8,940 bases of DNA, taken from contig JADFIX010000093.1 of NCBI GenBank assembly GCA_022566435.1, forward strand, positions 1 to 8,940, read 5' to 3'. Source of the stretch: Planctomycetota bacterium (lineage in GTDB: Bacteria; Planctomycetota; Phycisphaerae; UBA1845). The position numbers and the translations under genes are program-made. The notes under the pieces are model-generated. The model saw only the letters and a list, made by a program, of their open reading frames with translations, was not told the DNA's origin and searched no databases. Shown here one piece after another: positions 6,132 through 8,940 of the stretch. Each line of letters opens with the position of its first letter. Position 1 is the first letter of the stretch.

Positions 6132-7319
6132 ATGGGGCGCTTCGTCTACGGCCGCACCTACCTCAACCGGCCGGACGCTGCGGCAATAGATCCCATCAAC
6201 CTCCCGCTTAAAGACACTGAGTTCACCACGACGAAGGTCGGAGGGATGTTCGGGGCGTTGCGGGATACCGTGCCGGACGCCTGGGGCCGGATGGTCATCG
6301 AGCGGAGGGACCGGGGGAGAGGGTACAACGAACTCGACTACCTGCTTGGATCTTCCGACCTTCGCGTGGGCGCGCTGAGCTACGGCCCCGGCCAGGAGGT
6401 GCCCACACTGGACTACTCCAGCGCTCATTCGTTGCAGGACCTGGAAGCAGCGAGCAATGCGGCTGAAGCGCTGGAGGGCGAGATAGAGGGCGAGGGGAAT
6501 CCGCTACTGGCGGACATTGATCGAGCGCTCGCTCCCAGTAGCGCGATGGGCGGGGCGCGGCCGAAGACCGTGGTGATGGATGGGGACGACCAACTGTGGG
6601 TGGCGAAGTTCCCTTCCCGTGGCGATCGGTGGAACAACGCGATCATGGAGGCTGCCTACCTGAGTCTCGCCGGCGAATGTGGGATCGCGGTCCCAGAGAC
6701 GAGGATCGTCGAGCTCCGTCGCAAGAAGATCGTCCTGGTCAGGCGCTTCGACCAGGAGCCCGGGAACGATGGGTCGATCCGCCGGCTCTTCCTCAGCGCC
6801 CATACACTCTTGGGTCTGGAGGAGTCCGTGACAGACCGTCGTGGGTGGTCATACACGGACCTTGCCCACCTATTGCGCAGGATCTCTTCAACTCCCGGAG
6901 AGGACGCCAGAGAGCTCTTTCGCCGGATGGTGTTCAACGCGCTGGTTTCGAACACGGATGACCACCCCCGCAACCACGCCATGCTAGGCACCGCCACCGG
7001 TACGTGGCGTTTGTCTCCGGTTTTCGACTTGGTTCCCTCCATTGGCCGGAGCTTGGATGACCGTAACCTGGCCATGACGTGCGGCGTCACACCGGGTCGG
7101 GAGCGTTGGGCGAACCGGCTGAACCTCGTCTCTGGTGCACAACACTTCGATCTGGGCGCTGAAGAGGCGGATACGTTGATTACAGGAATGAAAGAGATCG
7201 TATTGGGGCGTTGGGAGGATCACGTTCGGATTCATGGCGGTACAGCCCAGGACGGGCGTAACATCGCCCACGCGATCGCCTACCCGGGTTTCGAATACGA
7301 CACTGTCCCCGACTCCTGA
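6132..7319 (+). CDS. HipA-family serine/threonine kinase toxin, N-terminally short
   Basis: 395 residues resembling the HipA family, kinases that act as toxins of HipBA systems (E. coli HipA phosphorylates glutamyl-tRNA synthetase). Visible parts: N-subdomain GRFVYGRTYL...LPL, then GGMFGALRDTVPDAWGR; the phosphate loop SSAMGGARPK at 136-145; ATP-contacting Lys in LWVAKF; catalytic NTDDHPRN at 274-281 with Asp276 and Asn281; metal-binding Asp299 in SPVFDLVPS. All catalytic elements are intact. Family members usually have some 25-40 further residues before the 'GRFVYG' strand; here the ATG falls exactly at that point and the opposite-strand sulfatase starts 2 bases away. So the first strands appear lost. 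No HipB-like helix-turn-helix antitoxin lies on either side, so if expressed the kinase would be an orphan. The stop at 7317-7319 follows a natural-looking end (IAHAIAYPGFEYD). Kinase fold is sure; toxin activity is not. Confidence 0.85.
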   Translation: MGRFVYGRTYLNRPDAAAIDPINLPLKDTEFTTTKVGGMFGALRDTVPDAWGRMVIERRDRGRGYNELDYLLGSSDLRVGALSYGPGQEVPTLDYSSAHSLQDLEAASNAAEALEGEIEGEGNPLLADIDRALAPSSAMGGARPKTVVMDGDDQLWVAKFPSRGDRWNNAIMEAAYLSLAGECGIAVPETRIVELRRKKIVLVRRFDQEPGNDGSIRRLFLSAHTLLGLEESVTDRRGWSYTDLAHLLRRISSTPGEDARELFRRMVFNALVSNTDDHPRNHAMLGTATGTWRLSPVFDLVPSIGRSLDDRNLAMTCGVTPGRERWANRLNLVSGAQHFDLGAEEADTLITGMKEIVLGRWEDHVRIHGGTAQDGRNIAHAIAYPGFEYDTVPDS

Positions 7320-7722
7320 CTGCAAACGCATCGCGTACAAGGCGATCCTGAAGTCTCATCTTGAGTCAAAAGGAATCAAGGTTGAGGATTTCGGAACCGA
7401 TTCCGCCGACCCGGTAGACTATCCGGACTTTGTCCGCGCAGCGGCACGGGCCGTTGCCGAGGGTCAACACCCACTTGGTATTATCGTGGGCGGAAGCGGA
7501 AACGAAGCCATCGTTGCCAACAGACTCCGCGGGATTCGGTGTGCCGTGGTCTGGAACGAACGAACTGCGCGCCTCGCCAAAGAGCACGGTGACTGCAACA
7601 TGATCGCCATTGGCCAACGCCAGATGTCCAAAGAAGAAGCAGTCGCCGCCGTTGACGCCTGGCTCACCGCTGAGTTCAAAGGCGGCAGACACCAGAGACG
7701 AATTGACAAGATTGATGAATAG
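7318..7722 (+). pseudogene. RpiB/LacAB-family sugar-phosphate isomerase, damaged
   Basis: About 134 residues of the RpiB family, which interconverts ribose-5-phosphate and ribulose-5-phosphate or related sugar phosphates. Recognisable: YKAILKSHLESKGIKVEDFG, then DSADPVDYPDF, GIIVGGSGNEAIVANRLRGI, TARLAKEHGDCNMIAIGQR and the usual end FKGGRHQRRIDKID. Two faults affect the active site. The N-terminus reads CKRIA directly followed by YKAI, whereas the family has roughly MKRIA-IG.DHAGF-YK: the loop carrying the conserved Asp-His is missing, as is the start codon. In the second loop the family's GGSGNGE is GGSGNE, one Gly short, next to the catalytic Glu of this subfamily. The frame stays open upstream to an ATG at 7234, but that part overlaps the HipA-like gene in another frame and resembles nothing. 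Probably a dead gene. Confidence 0.6.
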
Positions 7723-7932
7723 AGAATTCCGAACAAATTTACTTATAACGGATATAACACGAAAAGATTAAAGCCGCCGCAGATGAAAAACGTGCCAGAA
7801 AAACAGCGTACAACAGGCGCAGTACGCCATTGATCCCAACGGCGTACCTGCGCCGAAACGTTACACGCAATTTCTCCACCCCGAAAAAGTAAAGCACATA
7901 GCAGGCCAAACCAGAATCTTCAATTGCCACAA
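7723..7932 (+). other. AT-richer gap with a possible frameshifted remnant
   Basis: No intact gene. Two plus-strand frames look faintly protein-like in sequence: from about 7763 HEKIKAAADEKRARKTAYNR, then from about 7826 in another frame YAIDPNGVPAPKRYTQFLHP followed by EKVKHIAG up to the TGA at 7934-7936. A one-frame change near 7815-7825 would join them, so this may be a decayed small gene. TATAAC occurs at about 7744-7749 but has no matching -35 box at the right distance. No terminator hairpin is evident after the RpiB-like stop. Confidence 0.2.
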
Positions 7933-8940
7933 ATGAATGTGATGAATGAAATCTGTGACGGGCCGATGACCAGCGATGCGATCCCCTTGCTGTGGCTGTG
8001 CGGCCCATCGGGAGTCGGCAAGTCTACGGTGGGATGGCAGTTCTTCTCCCAGCTAACACGAGACGGAATCAGAATAGGCTATCTCGACATCGATCAACTT
8101 GGGATGTGCTATCCCGCACACGCGCGCGACCCGGAGCGTCATCGCATAAAGGCGCGGAATCTCGGCGCTATAGTGACTACCTTCGAAGCTGCGGGTGCCG
8201 ATTGTGTCCTTGTGTCTGGCGTTGTCGACGAGAGCCATGGAGTTCGTCGCTATGTTGATCAGATACCGCAAACTACACTTACCTTGTGCCGACTCCGAGT
8301 TGATCAGGACGTACGGGCAGAGCGACTGGTCAGTCGTGGCCTGGATCCTCACCAGGTGGATGCGATGCTATGCGAATCAGATACTCTGGATCACAACGAC
8401 TTCGCTGACGTATGCATCGACACCAATGGGTTGACCGTCTCTGAGGTAATTCAGTGCTTGCGCGGGAAGACCGGCAGGTGGCCCTCTCTCACCAAGAGGG
8501 CTTGCTCACCCAACACTCAGAAATCTACGACGCGCGCTCCCAAGTTGCCCACCACTCCCGGAGCGATCCTGTGGCTTTGCGGTACGACTGGCGTCGGCAA
8601 GTCAACGGTTGGATGGCAGATCTTTGAGGAAGTCAGGCGGACCGGCATCACAGCAGCCTTCGTTGATCTTGAACAGATCGGCTTCTTCCGACCTATACCA
8701 GACGACGATCCTGACAACCACCGAGTCAAGGCGCATAACCTCGCTGCTATGTGGCAGATCTTCCGTTCGAGCGGCGCGCAATGCCTCATCGTCGTCGGCC
8801 GAATCAACCACTCCGTCGACATCCGAATTTACAAGGACGTGCTACCTGAAGCGACTCTGACGCTATGTCGGCTTCACGCTGGACCTAAACAGTTGAGGCA
8901 CAGGATCACGCTTCGTGGACAGGGTTTCGGCCCAAGGATT
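7933..8940 (+). CDS. Tandem P-loop kinase (two homologous domains), partial at window end
   Basis: A frame of 336 codons, still open at the last base. Domain 1 (residues about 17-185) has Walker A GPSGVGKS at 24-31 in LLWLCGPSGVGKSTVGWQ, then GYLDIDQLGMCYP, HRIKARNLGAI, and TLTLCRLRV. Domain 2 (from about 210) repeats the same plan: GTTGVGKS at 217-224 in ILWLCGTTGVGKSTVGWQ, FVDLEQIGFFRP, HRVKAHNLAAM, TLTLCRLHA. The order of motifs resembles small-molecule or nucleotide kinases of the APS kinase/AAA_33 type, with the acidic LDIDQ/VDLEQ as the likely catalytic and metal-binding strand. The substrate is unknown; similar proteins occur, as I recall, in actinobacteria. A Ser/Thr/Pro/Lys-rich linker (about 186-208) joins the domains. 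ATGs at 7933, 7942 and 7966 are possible starts; none has a clear ribosome binding site, and 7966 would put the start just before the kinase fold. The frame upstream is open to the TGA at 7831-7833 but does not look coding. Confidence 0.8.
   Translation, partial: MNVMNEICDGPMTSDAIPLLWLCGPSGVGKSTVGWQFFSQLTRDGIRIGYLDIDQLGMCYPAHARDPERHRIKARNLGAIVTTFEAAGADCVLVSGVVDESHGVRRYVDQIPQTTLTLCRLRVDQDVRAERLVSRGLDPHQVDAMLCESDTLDHNDFADVCIDTNGLTVSEVIQCLRGKTGRWPSLTKRACSPNTQKSTTRAPKLPTTPGAILWLCGTTGVGKSTVGWQIFEEVRRTGITAAFVDLEQIGFFRPIPDDDPDNHRVKAHNLAAMWQIFRSSGAQCLIVVGRINHSVDIRIYKDVLPEATLTLCRLHAGPKQLRHRITLRGQGFGPRI
7990..8040 (+). repeat. Walker A segment, copy 1 of intragenic repeat
   Basis: Matches 8569-8619 at 42 of 51 bases by my count, and 15 of 17 residues, in the same frame. 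The repeat period is 579 bases (193 codons). It marks an internal duplication of the kinase domain; similarity continues more weakly through the rest of both domains. Confidence 0.7.
8569..8619 (+). repeat. Walker A segment, copy 2 of intragenic repeat
   Basis: Partner of 7990-8040. Most base differences are at third codon positions; the exception is the pair of codons that replaces Pro-Ser of the loop by Thr-Thr. Confidence 0.7.

Noticed and set aside
5413..6189. 258-residue plus-strand open frame
   Set aside because: Antisense to the N-terminal sulfatase domain and then out of frame with the HipA-like kinase; no recognisable domain.
7234..7320. ATG at 7234 as the real start of the RpiB-like protein
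   Set aside because: The extra residues overlap conserved HipA-like coding sequence in another frame and do not resemble the RpiB N-terminus.
7739..8008. 89-residue minus-strand frame with hydrophobic stretches
   Set aside because: It overlaps the kinase N-terminus antisense and lacks a ribosome binding site or family resemblance; the hydrophobic look comes from the complement of the AT-richer gap.
1..8940. CRISPR arrays, tRNA or rRNA genes, IS ends
   Set aside because: No regularly spaced repeats, no cloverleaf-like or rRNA-like sequence and no transposase frame were seen on either strand by eye.

Overview
This is a GC-rich bacterial window that reads as a patchwork. It has one coherent core, a secreted sulfatase and a beta-propeller gene on the minus strand (about 1.7-6.1 kb), flanked by truncated, frameshifted or fused gene pieces. 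A large two-domain sulfatase with formylglycine motifs next to a BNR-type propeller protein, both apparently exported, is a typical planctomycete (PVC group) arrangement. Some left-flank pieces also fit such a genome. The HipA-like kinase and the tandem P-loop kinase on the right look more like genes of proteobacteria or actinobacteria. These taxonomic statements are inference from family resemblance; no search was run.

Layout. 1-141: C-terminally cut piece of an AlkD-like DNA alkylation repair protein (+). 114-888 (-): a frameshifted GRPP-type protein (N-terminal domain resembling phage small-terminase-like proteins) that continues in frame into a coiled coil with a Wzz/GumC-like tail. 964-1546: short coding-like remnants on both strands, including a staphylococcal-nuclease-like piece. 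1699-3069 (-): secreted BNR_4-like seven-bladed-propeller candidate. 3184-6129 (-): 981-residue protein with two complete sulfatase domains. 6132-7319 (+): HipA-family kinase lacking its N-terminal subdomain and without a HipB partner. 7318-7722 (+): RpiB-like sugar-phosphate isomerase with damage at both active-site loops. 7723-7932: no intact gene. 7933-8940 (+): long open frame, running off the window, with two homologous P-loop kinase domains in tandem.

How the genes work together. The sulfatase and BNR genes are co-oriented, 114 bases apart, and probably form an operon for desulfating and cutting a sulfated polysaccharide; ulvan-like material is one candidate because the BNR protein has a His pair spaced as I recall for PL25 ulvan lyases. 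The other genes show no obvious functional link. Several seams are abrupt: genes cut in mid-domain, orientation flips, and gaps of only 1-2 bases at 6130 and 7320. The first thing to settle is whether this is a genuinely rearranged genome region or a chimeric assembly. The most interesting intact biology is the tandem kinase at the right edge and the sulfatase/BNR pair.
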